From Aeromicrobium fastidiosum (GTDB taxonomy: Bacteria; Actinomycetota; Actinomycetes; Propionibacteriales; Nocardioidaceae): a DNA stretch of 64,000 nucleotides. The stretch spans positions 1,302,001 to 1,366,000 of the forward strand of contig NZ_JAGIOG010000001.1 of NCBI RefSeq assembly GCF_017876595.1, read 5' to 3'. Below are positions 1 through 7,611 of this stretch, piece by piece. Each line of letters starts with the position of its first letter. The stretch's first letter is position 1. Both the position numbers and the translations under genes were made by a program. A model generated the notes under the pieces. The model searched no databases. It had not been told where the DNA came from and saw nothing but the letters and a program-made list of their open reading frames with translations.

Positions 1-1
1 G

Positions 2-73
2 GCGTCGACGTCGACACATCACCGTGACGACCTGCTCGCGTCCGACGCCCTCCTGAGGGAGATCGTGACGTAG
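2..73 (+). CDS. C-terminal end of an upstream gene (partial)
   Basis: One frame is open from the window edge to a TAG at 71-73 and gives a 23-residue tail containing DDLLASDALLREIVT. This resembles the last residues of ABC-type exporter subunits, where a THxELLAxxGxY-like stretch follows the nucleotide-binding domain. The resemblance is short, so the family assignment is a guess. The following GNAT gene starts 11 bp downstream, which suggests co-transcription. Confidence 0.4.
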   Translation, partial: ASTSTHHRDDLLASDALLREIVT

Positions 74-84
74 CGTCGGGGCGC

Positions 85-1128
85 ATGAGCATCAGGATCG
101 ACGAGCTGCCGATGCCCCATGTCCCCGGCGGTGACGACTTCGCCGAGTATGCCGCGCTGAGCAATGACGTCGAGACCCACACGTTGGGCACCGACCTGCT
201 GGCGATGGGACAGCACGAGATGCTCTCGGAGTACGTCAGCACCGCCGTCCGCACTCGCCGTCACCTCGTGGCGCGCGACGGCGGCACCATGGTCGGACGG
301 GCGATGGTCACCACACGTCCGTTGACCCCCGAGGCCGGGGCCCACCTGATGGTCGACGTGCTGCCGACCCATCGACGGCGTGGCATCGGCGCGGCGCTGC
401 TCGAGGCCGCAGAGGCTCTTGCTACCCGGGCGGGCGCGCCGGTGCTCAAGGTGGCAGTGGCCCACTCGGTGCGGGACGACGCCGAGCGAGTGGAGCCGCC
501 GACCGGCTTCGGCGACCTGCCGGCGGACGATCCGGGCGTCCGGTTCCTGCTGGCCCACGGTTACGCGCTGGAGCAGGTGACCCGCATCAGCCTGCTCGAC
601 GCCGAACGGCTGCGCGACCAGGCGGCGTCCCCGGAGGTCCCGGACGACTACCGGTTGCTGGCCTGGGCCGGGCCTACCCCGCCTGAGTGGATGGACCAGC
701 TCGCGGCGCTGCGCACCCGCATGAGCACGGACGCCCCCTCGGCGGGGATGGTCGTGGTGCCCGACCCGTGGGACGCGGGCCGCGTCCGCGAGCACGACCA
801 GCGCATCGCATCGAGCGGACGGACGATGCTGACGACCGTCGCCGAGCACGTCCCGTCGGGCGTGCTGGCCGGGTTCACCGAGGTCGTCGTGTCCGACGGC
901 GACGCCGTCGCGGTGCAGGAGGACACGCTGGTGCTGACCGACCACCGCGGTCGCCGCCTCGGGATGCTGCTGAAGAAGGCCAATGCGCAGCAGCTCGTGG
1001 CCGCGTTCCCGGACGTCGAGGCCGTGGTCACGTGGAACGCCGAGGAGAACCGGCCGATGCTCGACGTCAACGAGCAGCTGGGGTTCCGGGAGATCGGCCG
1101 AGAGGGTGGCTGGCAGAAGCGCCTGTGA
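85..1128 (+). CDS. GNAT-family N-acetyltransferase, two tandem domains
   Basis: A 347-residue protein that probably transfers an acetyl group from acetyl-CoA to an amine. Residues about 85-120 read VDVLPTHRRRGIGAALLEAAE, with the R-R-x-x-G-I-G pyrophosphate-binding loop of GNAT motif A. A second, more degenerate half (about residues 270-345) has the same layout: VLTDHRGRRLGMLLKKAN, then an asparagine-rich stretch and a closing LGFREIGREGGW. Two-domain GNATs of this length are common in actinobacteria and include aminoglycoside- and mycothiol-acetylating enzymes; the substrate here cannot be told. The ATG at 85 was chosen because it closely follows the upstream stop codon. The alternative frames here are high-GC shadows. 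Confidence 0.85.
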   Translation: MSIRIDELPMPHVPGGDDFAEYAALSNDVETHTLGTDLLAMGQHEMLSEYVSTAVRTRRHLVARDGGTMVGRAMVTTRPLTPEAGAHLMVDVLPTHRRRGIGAALLEAAEALATRAGAPVLKVAVAHSVRDDAERVEPPTGFGDLPADDPGVRFLLAHGYALEQVTRISLLDAERLRDQAASPEVPDDYRLLAWAGPTPPEWMDQLAALRTRMSTDAPSAGMVVVPDPWDAGRVREHDQRIASSGRTMLTTVAEHVPSGVLAGFTEVVVSDGDAVAVQEDTLVLTDHRGRRLGMLLKKANAQQLVAAFPDVEAVVTWNAEENRPMLDVNEQLGFREIGREGGWQKRL

Positions 1129-1138
1129 CACGTCGCGC

Positions 1139-1250
1139 GGACGTCATCACCGATGTGGTGACTCAGGTACTGATGTGATGACGTCCGGACCGGCGCGGTG
1201 GGACGTCATCACGTCAGTACCTGCGATGCAGCGGACGTGATGACGTCCGC
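1139..1250. repeat. Cluster of four GGACGTCATCAC-type repeats with a long inverted repeat
   Basis: The gap between the GNAT and SDR genes contains four copies of the unit GGACGTCATCAC or its reverse complement, at 1139-1150, 1175-1186, 1201-1212 and 1233-1248. The second and third belong to a 23-bp inverted repeat (1164-1186 against 1201-1223) with one mismatch and a 14-nt loop. The fourth is itself a palindrome, GGACGT-GATG-ACGTCC. It could form a terminator-like hairpin, act as a multi-site operator, or be a REP-like element. No oligo-T tract follows, so I prefer a repeat or operator reading. Confidence 0.7.
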
Positions 1251-1300
1251 ACGACCGGTGCTGACGGAATGCTCGGCGTCCGGGCCTCGTTGACCACGAC

Positions 1301-2077
1301 ATGACCCACAACTCGTACGACTTCGCCGGCAAGACCGTCCTCGTCACGGGCGGAGGCACCGGCATCGGCCAGGCCATCGCCCTGGCCTTTCTCGCCAATG
1401 GTGCCAACGTCGCGATCTCCGGCCGCCGCGAGGACAAGCTGAGCGAGACCCTCGACGGTCAGCCCGAGGAGCGGACGCTGGCCGTCGTCTCGGACGTCGG
1501 CGACCCCGCGGACGCGAAGGCACTCGTGACCGCAGTCGTCGAGCGCTTCGGGCAGCTCGACGTCGTGGTCAACAACGCCGCGGCGTTCGCCAGCGGCGAG
1601 TTCACCGAGACCGCCGCGGAGCACTGGGAGCAGATCCGCACGACCAACATCGACGGCTTCGTGAACCTGGCGCTGCACGCCCTGCCCGAGCTGGAGAAGA
1701 CCGGCGGCAACCTGGTGGGCGTCTCGTCGGTGTCGGCGATGCGCGGCGACTGGGGTCAGTCGCTCTACAACGCGAGCAAGGCCGCCGTCCGCAACTTCAT
1801 CGAGTCGCTCGCACTCGACTACGGCGGACGTGGCGTGCGGCTCAACTCCGTGGCCCCGGCGTTCACGATCACGCCGATCACCGAGTCGATGACCGAGGAC
1901 GCCGAGCTGATCGCCAAGTTCACGAACCGCGTCGCGCTCGGACGTCCGGGCGTGCCGGAGGACGTCGCGCCGGCGGTGCTGTTCCTGGCCAGTGACGACG
2001 CGGCCTACATCACGGGTGCGACGCTGACGGTCGACGGCGGCACGAGCGCGTCGACGGGGCAGCCGCACATCCAGTAG
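1301..2077 (+). CDS. Short-chain dehydrogenase/reductase (SDR)
   Basis: A 258-residue classical SDR, an NAD(P)-dependent oxidoreductase of about the usual length. The Rossmann motif TGGGTGIG is at about residues 16-23, NNAA at about 90, the catalytic YNASK at about 157-161, and the C-terminal GATLTVDGG signature is present. Substrate specificity cannot be read from this. The ATG at 1301 lacks an obvious Shine-Dalgarno sequence. The gene is preceded by the repeat cluster at 1139-1250 and followed by a promoter region for the flavin monooxygenase genes, so it is probably monocistronic. Confidence 0.88.
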   Translation: MTHNSYDFAGKTVLVTGGGTGIGQAIALAFLANGANVAISGRREDKLSETLDGQPEERTLAVVSDVGDPADAKALVTAVVERFGQLDVVVNNAAAFASGEFTETAAEHWEQIRTTNIDGFVNLALHALPELEKTGGNLVGVSSVSAMRGDWGQSLYNASKAAVRNFIESLALDYGGRGVRLNSVAPAFTITPITESMTEDAELIAKFTNRVALGRPGVPEDVAPAVLFLASDDAAYITGATLTVDGGTSASTGQPHIQ

Positions 2078-2096
2078 CGCGGAATACCGGACGTGC

Positions 2097-2119
2097 TAAT
2101 CTAGTTGAAGATTAAACAA
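2097..2119. promoter_or_regulatory. Candidate promoter and MarR-type operator before the LLM/FMN-reductase operon
   Basis: TAATCT at 2097-2102 could be a -10 hexamer. It runs into an imperfect dyad, TAGTTGAA-GA-TTAAACAA (2102-2119, 6 of 8 positions paired). This AT-rich patch stands out from the surrounding GC-rich DNA and ends 31 bp before the chosen ATG. The AGTTGAA/TTnAAC form resembles MarR-family operators; which regulator binds is unknown, and none is adjacent. Confidence 0.45.
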
Positions 2120-2149
2120 GCCACCGAGGGTGTGGCGGAGGAGTTCGAC

Positions 2150-3307
2150 ATGGGCGGCAACAGCATGCAGTTCGGCATCTTCAGCGTCGGCGACCTGACG
2201 GTCGACCCGACGAGCGGCTCGATCCCGACCGAGCACGAGAAGCTCAAGGCGCTGGTCACGATCGCCAAGAAGGTCGAGGACATCGGCGGCGACGTCTTCG
2301 CGGTCGGCGAGCACCACGACTCCGGTTTCGTCCCGGGGTCGATCAGCACGCTGCACGCGTTCATCGCCGCGCAGACCGAGCGGATCATCCTGTCGACGTC
2401 GATCGCGCACATCACGACCAACGACCCGGTCAAGATGGCCGAGGACTACGCGACGCTGCAGCACCTCTCGGGCGGCCGCGCCGATCTCGTGCTGGGCCGC
2501 GGCAACACCGGACAGGTCTACCCGTGGTTCGGCAAGGACCCGTCCAAGGGCGTCGAGCTGACGATCGAGAACTACCAGCTGCTGCGCCGCCTCTGGGACG
2601 AGGACGTCGTCAACTGGGAGGGCAACTTCCGCACGCCGCTGCAGAGCTTCACGTCGATCCCGCGCCCGCTCGACGGCGTCGCGCCGTTCGTGTGGCACGG
2701 CTCGATCCGCACCCCCGAGGTCGCCGAGATCGCGGCGTACTACGGCGACGGCTACTTCGCCAACAACATCTTCTGGCCGAAGGAGCACTACATCCGGCTG
2801 ATCAACTTCTACCGGCAGCGCTACGAGCACTACGGGCACGGCACGCCCGAGCAGGCGATCGTCGGTCTCGGCGGCCAGTTCTTCATGCGCAAGAACAGCC
2901 AGGACGCGATCCGTGAGTTCAGGCCGTACTTCGACAACGCCCCGGTCTACGGGCACGGGCCGTCGCTGGAGGACTTCCAAGCCCAGACGCCGCTCGTCGT
3001 CGGCAGTCCGCAGGAGGTCATCGAGAAGACCTTGGCGTTCGCCGACTACTTCGGCGACTACCAGCGCCAGATGTTCTTGGTCGACCACGCGGGGCTGCCG
3101 CTCAAGACCGTCCTCGAGCAGCTCGACCTGCTGGGCGAGATCCTGCCAACGCTGCGCGCCGAGTTCGACGCCCGACGTCCGGCCGGGGTGCCCGACGCGC
3201 CCACGCACGCCAACCGCGTCGCGGCCCGTGACGCCAAGCTCGCCTCCGAGACCTCGCCCGTCGAGCCGACCTCGCCCGTTGAGCCTGTCGAAACGGTCAC
3301 CGCATGA
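2150..3307 (+). CDS. FMN-dependent luciferase-like monooxygenase (CE1758-like)
   Basis: A 385-residue member of the bacterial luciferase-like (LLM) flavin monooxygenases, which use reduced FMN from a partner reductase. The N-terminus MQFGIFSVGDLTVDP, the FAVGEHH stretch, and LGRGNTGQVYPWFG match the CE1758-like actinobacterial subgroup, normally encoded next to a CE1759-like FMN reductase, as here. The ATG at 2150 follows GGCGGAGGAG at good spacing; an ATG at 2165 is also possible, and a TTG at 2105 is less likely because it lies in the promoter. The stop overlaps the reductase ATG by 4 bp, so the pair is translationally coupled. The C-terminal tail is an odd SPVEP repeat (see the repeat entry). 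The substrate is unknown. Confidence 0.87.
   Translation: MGGNSMQFGIFSVGDLTVDPTSGSIPTEHEKLKALVTIAKKVEDIGGDVFAVGEHHDSGFVPGSISTLHAFIAAQTERIILSTSIAHITTNDPVKMAEDYATLQHLSGGRADLVLGRGNTGQVYPWFGKDPSKGVELTIENYQLLRRLWDEDVVNWEGNFRTPLQSFTSIPRPLDGVAPFVWHGSIRTPEVAEIAAYYGDGYFANNIFWPKEHYIRLINFYRQRYEHYGHGTPEQAIVGLGGQFFMRKNSQDAIREFRPYFDNAPVYGHGPSLEDFQAQTPLVVGSPQEVIEKTLAFADYFGDYQRQMFLVDHAGLPLKTVLEQLDLLGEILPTLRAEFDARRPAGVPDAPTHANRVAARDAKLASETSPVEPTSPVEPVETVTA
3253..3294. repeat. REP-like sequence inside the 3' end of the LLM gene
   Basis: Positions 3278-3294 read GTTGAGCCTGTCGAAAC, the complement of GTTTCGACAGGCTCAAC. I recall the latter as a frequent intergenic repeat in actinobacterial genomes. A diverged copy of its first half (CTCGCCCGTCGAGCC) lies at 3253-3267. 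Translated, they give the SPVEPTSPVEPVETV tail, which is not part of the LLM fold. It looks like a repeat captured into the reading frame. Confidence 0.5.
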
Positions 3308-3909
3308 CCACCGTCGTCGCGGTCACCGCGGGCCTGAGCGAGACCTCCAGCACGCGGCTGCTGACCGACCGGCTCGTGGAGTCGCTCGGACGTCAGACGG
3401 GTGAGGTGTCGGTGCAGGTCGTCTCGCTGCGCGAGCTCGCGCACGACGTCGTCGACGCGACGCTCACGGGCTTCGCCTCGCCGCGGCTGCAGGACGCGCT
3501 CGACAAGGTCGCCGCCGCCGACGGACTGATCGTCGCGACGCCGATCTACAAGGCGTCGTACCCGGGTCTGTTCAAGTCGTTCTTCGACGTCATGGAGACC
3601 GATGCCGTGATCGGCAAGCCCGTCCTGCTGGCCGCGACGGCCGGGACGGCGCGGCACTCGCTCGCGATCGAGCACACGCTGCGTCCGCTGTTCGCGTACA
3701 TGCAGGCGCTGGTCGTGCCGACGGGTGTGTTCGCATCAACCCACGACTGGGGTGCCGAGGGCGCGACGGCGTTGGAGCAGCGCATCGACCGCGCCACGGC
3801 CGAGCTGGCGAGCCTGCTCAAGGGTGCCGGCACGGGTCGCTCGCGCGACGACGAGTTCGACCTCTTCAGCGAGACGTTCCGCTCGATCGCGGAGGGCGGA
3901 CGGGCGTAG
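3304..3909 (+). CDS. NAD(P)H-dependent FMN reductase (CE1759-like)
   Basis: A 201-residue flavodoxin-fold flavin reductase that should supply FMNH2 to the monooxygenase directly upstream. The N-terminal VVAVTAGLSETSSTRLLTDRL is the phosphate-binding loop. ADGLIVATPIYKASYPGLFKSFFDV (about residues 75-100) is the conserved FMN-binding segment of the MsuE/SsuE group. Length and fold order fit that family. The start ATG overlaps the upstream TGA (ATGA). The gene is followed by an inverted repeat that may be the operon terminator. Confidence 0.9.
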   Translation: MTTVVAVTAGLSETSSTRLLTDRLVESLGRQTGEVSVQVVSLRELAHDVVDATLTGFASPRLQDALDKVAAADGLIVATPIYKASYPGLFKSFFDVMETDAVIGKPVLLAATAGTARHSLAIEHTLRPLFAYMQALVVPTGVFASTHDWGAEGATALEQRIDRATAELASLLKGAGTGRSRDDEFDLFSETFRSIAEGGRA

Positions 3910-3920
3910 CCCCATCCGCA

Positions 3921-3979
3921 CGATCTGTGACGCCTGCGGCGCCATCCCCGCTCGATGACGCCGTGAGCGTCACGGATCG
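3921..3979 (+). terminator. Intergenic inverted repeat, probable terminator
   Basis: Arms CGATCTGTGACGC (3921-3933) and GCGTCACGGATCG (3967-3979) pair at 12 of 13 positions, with a 33-nt interior. It lies directly after the FMN reductase gene. The ends resemble those of the hairpin at 59587-59633, which suggests a shared element type. Confidence 0.5.
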
Positions 3980-4011
3980 CGGACGTCGGGGGGCCGACCT
4001 AGGCTGACGTC

Positions 4012-5097
4012 GTGACCGACGACCTCGCCTCGCGGTTCCGGCTGACGTCAGCCGGGGCGCTGCGCGAGCCCGGGCACCGGTTCCGCCGCGTCGGCCTGCG
4101 CGCGGTCATCGCCGACCTCAACCGCACCGGGCGGCGCGCCGACGTGCCGGGCGAGGCGGTCGCCGAGGGGTTCACGTGGGACGCCCGCGACGTCGCCTCC
4201 GACCGCTGGTGGCCGCAGGGCATCACGACGTCCGCCGACGCCTACGGGCACGACGCCACGGCCGGGACGTTCGACGGCCGCGACGTGCTGCTGACCAGCT
4301 GGTACGCCCACGGACGGGTGGCCCGGCGGCTGCTCGGATCGCGCATCACGGTCGTCGTCGACATCGACGGTGCCGCCCCGGCGTACCGGCACGTGCTCCT
4401 GGTCGAGCCCGTCAAGGTCGGGCCCATGCACGTGCTGAAGCCCGTGCGGGTGCACGCCGGCGGCATCGTCTGGTACGGCGACCACCTGTTCGTGGCCGGC
4501 AGCGGAGCGGGCATCCGGGTGTTCCGGCTCGACGACATCACGCGCGTGCGCAACCGGGTGCACTCCCGCGGATACCGCTACGTCCTGCCGCAGGCGACGA
4601 CCTACGTGGCCGAGCAGGACCCCGACCACGCGCCGCTGACGTACTCGTTCCTGTCGCTCGACCGCGGCGAGCACGTCGACAGCCTCGTCGCCGGCGAGTA
4701 CGGCACGAAGGACAGCGCCAGCCACCGACTCGTGCGCTACCCGCTCGACCGTGACACGCAGCTGCTGCGCGGCGACGAGCGCGGCCGGTCGACGGCGCTC
4801 GAGCTGCACGACGGGCAGCCCCGCATGCAGGGTGCGACGCTCGTCGGGGACACCTGGGTCGTGACCGCCAGCGCCGGCGAGGGACGTGCGGGAGACCTGT
4901 GGGTCGGACGACCGGGGCACCTCCGCAAGCATCGGGGGGTCCTGCCGACCGGGCCGGAAGACGTCGCGCACTGGCCGCAGCGCGGTCAGGTGTGGTCGTT
5001 GACCGAGTGGCCCGGACGGCGCTGGGTGTTCGGCGTCGACGTCGACCCGTGGGTCACGCCGGCACCACCAGATCGGCCTGCTCCCGCCGGGCGATGA
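4012..5097 (+). CDS. Hypothetical protein, possible beta-propeller
   Basis: A 361-residue protein I do not recognise. It has no signal peptide and no membrane segment. The sequence is rich in short beta-strand-like runs separated by Gly/Asp turns, for example ITVVVDIDG, GGIVWYGDHLFVAGSGAGIRVFRLDDI and DLWVGRPGHL, compatible with a beta-propeller or similar all-beta fold. It starts at GTG 4012 (MTDDLASRFRLTSAG). Its 3' end overlaps the convergent kinase gene by 44 bp. Nothing in the neighbourhood indicates a role. Confidence 0.7.
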   Translation: MTDDLASRFRLTSAGALREPGHRFRRVGLRAVIADLNRTGRRADVPGEAVAEGFTWDARDVASDRWWPQGITTSADAYGHDATAGTFDGRDVLLTSWYAHGRVARRLLGSRITVVVDIDGAAPAYRHVLLVEPVKVGPMHVLKPVRVHAGGIVWYGDHLFVAGSGAGIRVFRLDDITRVRNRVHSRGYRYVLPQATTYVAEQDPDHAPLTYSFLSLDRGEHVDSLVAGEYGTKDSASHRLVRYPLDRDTQLLRGDERGRSTALELHDGQPRMQGATLVGDTWVVTASAGEGRAGDLWVGRPGHLRKHRGVLPTGPEDVAHWPQRGQVWSLTEWPGRRWVFGVDVDPWVTPAPPDRPAPAGR

Positions 5098-5683
5098 CGC
5101 GCTGCGCATTCGGCTCGTCGACCGTGTCGACCCACGCCTGCGCCTCGTCGCGCGCCTTGCCGTGCTTGACGTGCCGGTCGACCAGGCGTGAACGGCGGCG
5201 GCGCTCGTCGAGGTCGACGAACCACACCTCGTCCATCAGCGCCCGGGCCGCGGGCCACGGGGTGTCGGCGTCGAGCAGGTAGTTGCCCTCCGTCACGACG
5301 AGCGTCGCCGCCGGCGGGACGGTGATCGCGCCGGCGAGCGGCTGCTCGAGGTCGCGCTCGAAGGTGGGCGCGAGCACGTCGTGGTCCAGCTCGTCGCGGA
5401 TGCGGCGCAGGAGCCCGACGTACCCGTGACCGTCGAACGTCCCGATCGCGCCCTTGCTGGCGAGCAGCCCGCGCTCGACCAGCGCGCTGTCGGCGAGGTG
5501 GAACCCGTCCATCGGCACGTGCGTGGCCTCGATGCCGGCCGCGCGGAGGCGTCCGACGAGCTTGGCGGCGAGCGACGACTTGCCGACGCCGGGCGCTCCG
5601 CAGATGCCGAGGACGCCGCGGCGGCCCGGTCTGACGAGCGCTGCGGCGCGTGCGGTGAGGTCGTTCAGCGCGGTGGTGTCCAC
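5054..5683 (-). CDS. P-loop nucleoside/sugar kinase-like protein
   Basis: A 209-residue P-loop kinase of the uridine kinase/phosphoribulokinase-like group. The Walker A motif GAPGVGKSS is at about residues 28-36, MDGFHLAD at about 58-65 and VVTEGNYLL at about 130-138. This is the pattern of proteins annotated as nucleoside/nucleotide or fructose-transport-associated kinases. The GTG at 5683 (VDTTALNDL) is preferred; longer versions would read back towards the tRNA gene. The C-terminus overlaps the convergent hypothetical gene. The exact phosphate acceptor is not predictable. Confidence 0.8.
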   Translation of the reverse strand: MDTTALNDLTARAAALVRPGRRGVLGICGAPGVGKSSLAAKLVGRLRAAGIEATHVPMDGFHLADSALVERGLLASKGAIGTFDGHGYVGLLRRIRDELDHDVLAPTFERDLEQPLAGAITVPPAATLVVTEGNYLLDADTPWPAARALMDEVWFVDLDERRRRSRLVDRHVKHGKARDEAQAWVDTVDEPNAQRVIARREQADLVVPA

Positions 5684-5746
5684 CCGATCATTCTCGCGCA
5701 GGATGCCGGTTCGGACCCGCGGCGACGCTCGGGTAAGGTACTCCGC

Positions 5747-5833
5747 GGTGGCGTGTCCGAGCGGCCGAAGGTGCAACACTCGAAATGTTGTGTGGGTTCA
5801 CGCCCACCGTGGGTTCAAATCCCACCGCCACCG
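5747..5833 (+). tRNA. tRNA-Ser (anticodon CGA)
   Basis: An 87-nt class II tRNA. The acceptor stem is GGTGGCG/CGCCACC with a G discriminator. The anticodon arm is CAACA-CTCGAAA-TGTTG with anticodon CGA at 5781-5783. A long variable arm lies between the anticodon and T arms, and the T arm is GTGGG-TTCAAAT-CCCAC. CCA is not encoded. It reads UCG serine codons. Confidence 0.97.
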
Positions 5834-5839
5834 CGTGAC

Positions 5840-5885
5840 AGAGGCTCCATCTTTCCCTGCAATCGCAGAGAGAGATGGAGCCTCT
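5840..5885 (+). terminator. Terminator hairpin of the tRNA-Ser gene
   Basis: Arms 5840-5860 and 5865-5885 form a 21-bp stem (outer 13 bp perfect, two imperfect pairs inside) with the loop AATC, starting 7 nt after the tRNA. It is followed by a T-rich stretch (TTCGTCGTT). Confidence 0.85.
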
Positions 5886-6274
5886 TCGTCGTTCGCCCGT
5901 GCTCATGAGCACCATCTGCACCTACCTGTGTGATGTCGGGGCCATACGCCAGCCGTGGGACTCCGTCCCACAACTCGCGGATGGTGACCCGGTGGCCGTG
6001 TCGATCGCGTCGGTGTCGATCGCGATCGACTCGGCGCGGGCAACTGGACCGGCCTGTCGGCGCGGCTACGACCCGCGGGTGTGTCGCGTGTGGCGGGCGG
6101 ACGGACGGAGTCAGGGCCTCGTGAGGCTTGCAGGCTGTCGGGCAGGGACCGGCACGACATGGACCCATGCAACTTTTTTGTCCTTACTACTCTCCATATG
6201 GAAAGTTCTGGGCTAGAGTCTCGTCTACGCGATGTGGTGCACCGTCGCCATCCTTCGAGTTCACGAGGAGATCC
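5886..6274. other. Gene-free stretch between tRNA-Ser and the P450 operon
   Basis: I see no supportable gene in these 389 bases. It contains a small hairpin, GTGGGA-CTCCG-TCCCAC (5955-5971), and an imperfect tandem repeat based on GTGTCGATCGCG (5998-6009 and 6013-6024). There is a rare T6 run at 6174-6179, the palindrome at 6191-6204, and a possible -10 element TAGAGT at 6214-6219. The last part is the promoter of the following operon; the first part could be decayed coding sequence. Confidence 0.6.
6191..6204. promoter_or_regulatory. TCTCCATATGGAAA palindrome in the P450-operon promoter
   Basis: The 14-bp near-palindrome lies about 10 bp upstream of a possible -10 box and 70 bp before the first start codon of the operon. 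It has the same half-site architecture (TnTCCAnnTGGAnA) as the sites at 12215, 27934 and, more weakly, 30392. It is probably an operator; the regulator is not known. Confidence 0.4.
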
Positions 6275-6355
6275 ATGCGTTTTGCCGACGACGTCCGGAC
6301 GGACCTGTCGAGAACGTGGGCGTCTGCAGCGCCGCGCCGGGAGCGGACGTCATGA
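6275..6355 (+). CDS. Possible 26-residue leader ORF overlapping the reductase start
   Basis: The ATG at 6275 follows GAGGAG (6265-6270). It opens a 26-codon frame (MRFADDVRTDLSRTW...) whose TGA overlaps the next gene's ATG as ATGA. The RBS and exact coupling suggest that translation through this small frame may feed the reductase gene. It matches no family I know, and its R- and S-rich tail is typical of chance high-GC reading. It could be a leader peptide or an untranslated leader. Confidence 0.35.
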   Translation: MRFADDVRTDLSRTWASAAPRRERTS

Positions 6356-7611
6356 GCGCCGGGCCCCATGTCGCGATCATCGGCAGCGGTCCCGCCGGCT
6401 GCTACACCGCTCAGGCGCTGCGCAAGGACTGGCCGGACGCCGAGATCACGGTCATCGATCGACTTCCGGTCCCGTACGGGCTGATCCGCTACGGTGTCGC
6501 GGCCGACCACCAAGGTACGAAGGCCGTCACCAAGCAGTTCGATCGTCTCTTCGAGCGTGCCGGGGTGACGTTCTCCGGCGGCGTCGAGGTCGGCCTCGAC
6601 GTGACGCTCGAACAGCTGGCGGACCAGCATGACGCCGTCGTGCTGGCCACCGGGTGCGACCGCGACCGCGAGCTGGCCATCGCCGGATCCGATCTCCCCG
6701 AGGTGTACCCATCGGGCCCCCTGACGGCCTTGCTCAACGGGCATCCGGACTCCTCGACCCTCGTTCCGCGGCTCGGCGAGAACGTCGTGGTCGTCGGCAA
6801 CGGGAACGTGGCGGTCGATGTCGTGCGTCTGCTCGCGAAGCACCCGGACGACTTCGCCGGGTCGGACCTGCCCCTCGCGATCCATGACCTGGTGCATCGT
6901 CCGGGCGTCCTGGAGGTGACGGTGGTGGGGCGCGGGCCGGCTGAGACGTCACGGTTCGACGCGACGATGATCAAGGAGCTCGGGCAGCTCGAGGGTGTGC
7001 GTTTCGTCGTCGAGGACGTCAACGCCGATCGCGAGTCCGAGGTTCCGCAGATCGCGGCGCTGGCCCATCTGCTCGAGCACCAGGTGGGAGGCGACCGGGT
7101 CCAGGTCACGTTCCGGTTCGGGTGGCAACCTGAGTCGATCGGCGGCGACTCGCACGTCGAGGCGATCTCCTTCATCTCTCCGGACGGCCGCGTCCTGCGC
7201 CTGCCGACGGACAGCGTCGTCTCGGCGATCGGCTTCGACGCCTCGGCCCCGCTCGTCAGGGACGCCGGCGGAGACCTCACGACCGACGGGCGGCTCGCAC
7301 CGGGGCTCTACTGCGTCGGCTGGGCGCGGACCGGGCCACGCGGAGCGATCCCCGACGCCCGCGCCGACGCGCGGCTCGTGGCTAGCGCGATCACGGCCGA
7401 TCTTCGCGCCGCCCCGTGCAAAGGCGAGCACGACCCCGCTGCCCTGCGAGCGACGTGGCCCGCGGTCGACTTCGCCGCGTGGCAGCGCATCGACGACCAC
7501 GAGCGCGCGACGGCGAGCTCGGGTCGCGTTCGCAACAAGATCCTCGACCACGCCGAGCTCCGGCGGGTCGCCGCGACCACCAGCCTCACCTCCGAAGGGG
7601 AACAGCCATGA
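6352..7611 (+). CDS. FprA-type NADPH-ferredoxin/flavodoxin reductase
   Basis: A 419-residue FAD enzyme of the adrenodoxin-reductase/FprA family, which passes electrons from NADPH to ferredoxin or flavodoxin. The FAD motif IIGSGPAGCYTAQAL is at about residues 9-23, followed by PVPYGLIRYGVAADH. The NADPH domain has VVVGNGNVAVDVVRLL at about 146-161, and GWARTGPRGAIPDARADA near residue 325 is the C-terminal family signature. The ATG at 6352 matches the family N-terminus; an upstream in-frame ATG at 6232 would add an unrelated 40 residues. The stop overlaps the flavodoxin ATG (ATGA). The operon order makes it the electron donor for the P450 encoded two genes downstream. Confidence 0.92.
   Translation: MSAGPHVAIIGSGPAGCYTAQALRKDWPDAEITVIDRLPVPYGLIRYGVAADHQGTKAVTKQFDRLFERAGVTFSGGVEVGLDVTLEQLADQHDAVVLATGCDRDRELAIAGSDLPEVYPSGPLTALLNGHPDSSTLVPRLGENVVVVGNGNVAVDVVRLLAKHPDDFAGSDLPLAIHDLVHRPGVLEVTVVGRGPAETSRFDATMIKELGQLEGVRFVVEDVNADRESEVPQIAALAHLLEHQVGGDRVQVTFRFGWQPESIGGDSHVEAISFISPDGRVLRLPTDSVVSAIGFDASAPLVRDAGGDLTTDGRLAPGLYCVGWARTGPRGAIPDARADARLVASAITADLRAAPCKGEHDPAALRATWPAVDFAAWQRIDDHERATASSGRVRNKILDHAELRRVAATTSLTSEGEQP

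Noticed and set aside
5886-6170. Possible decayed gene on the minus strand (DHRVTIRELWDG-like stretch)
   Set aside because: The stretch is short, with no family match I can defend, no RBS and no consistent frame.
6158-6179. CATGG-AC-CCATG followed by T6 as a rho-independent terminator
   Set aside because: The stem is only 5 bp with a 2-nt loop, too weak and too tight to be convincing. The region is more likely promoter-proximal.
5747-6274. tRNA-Ser as the integration site of a genomic island covering the P450 genes
   Set aside because: I found no second copy of the tRNA 3' end and no integrase in the window. A terminator directly follows the tRNA. The idea could still hold with an att site outside the window.
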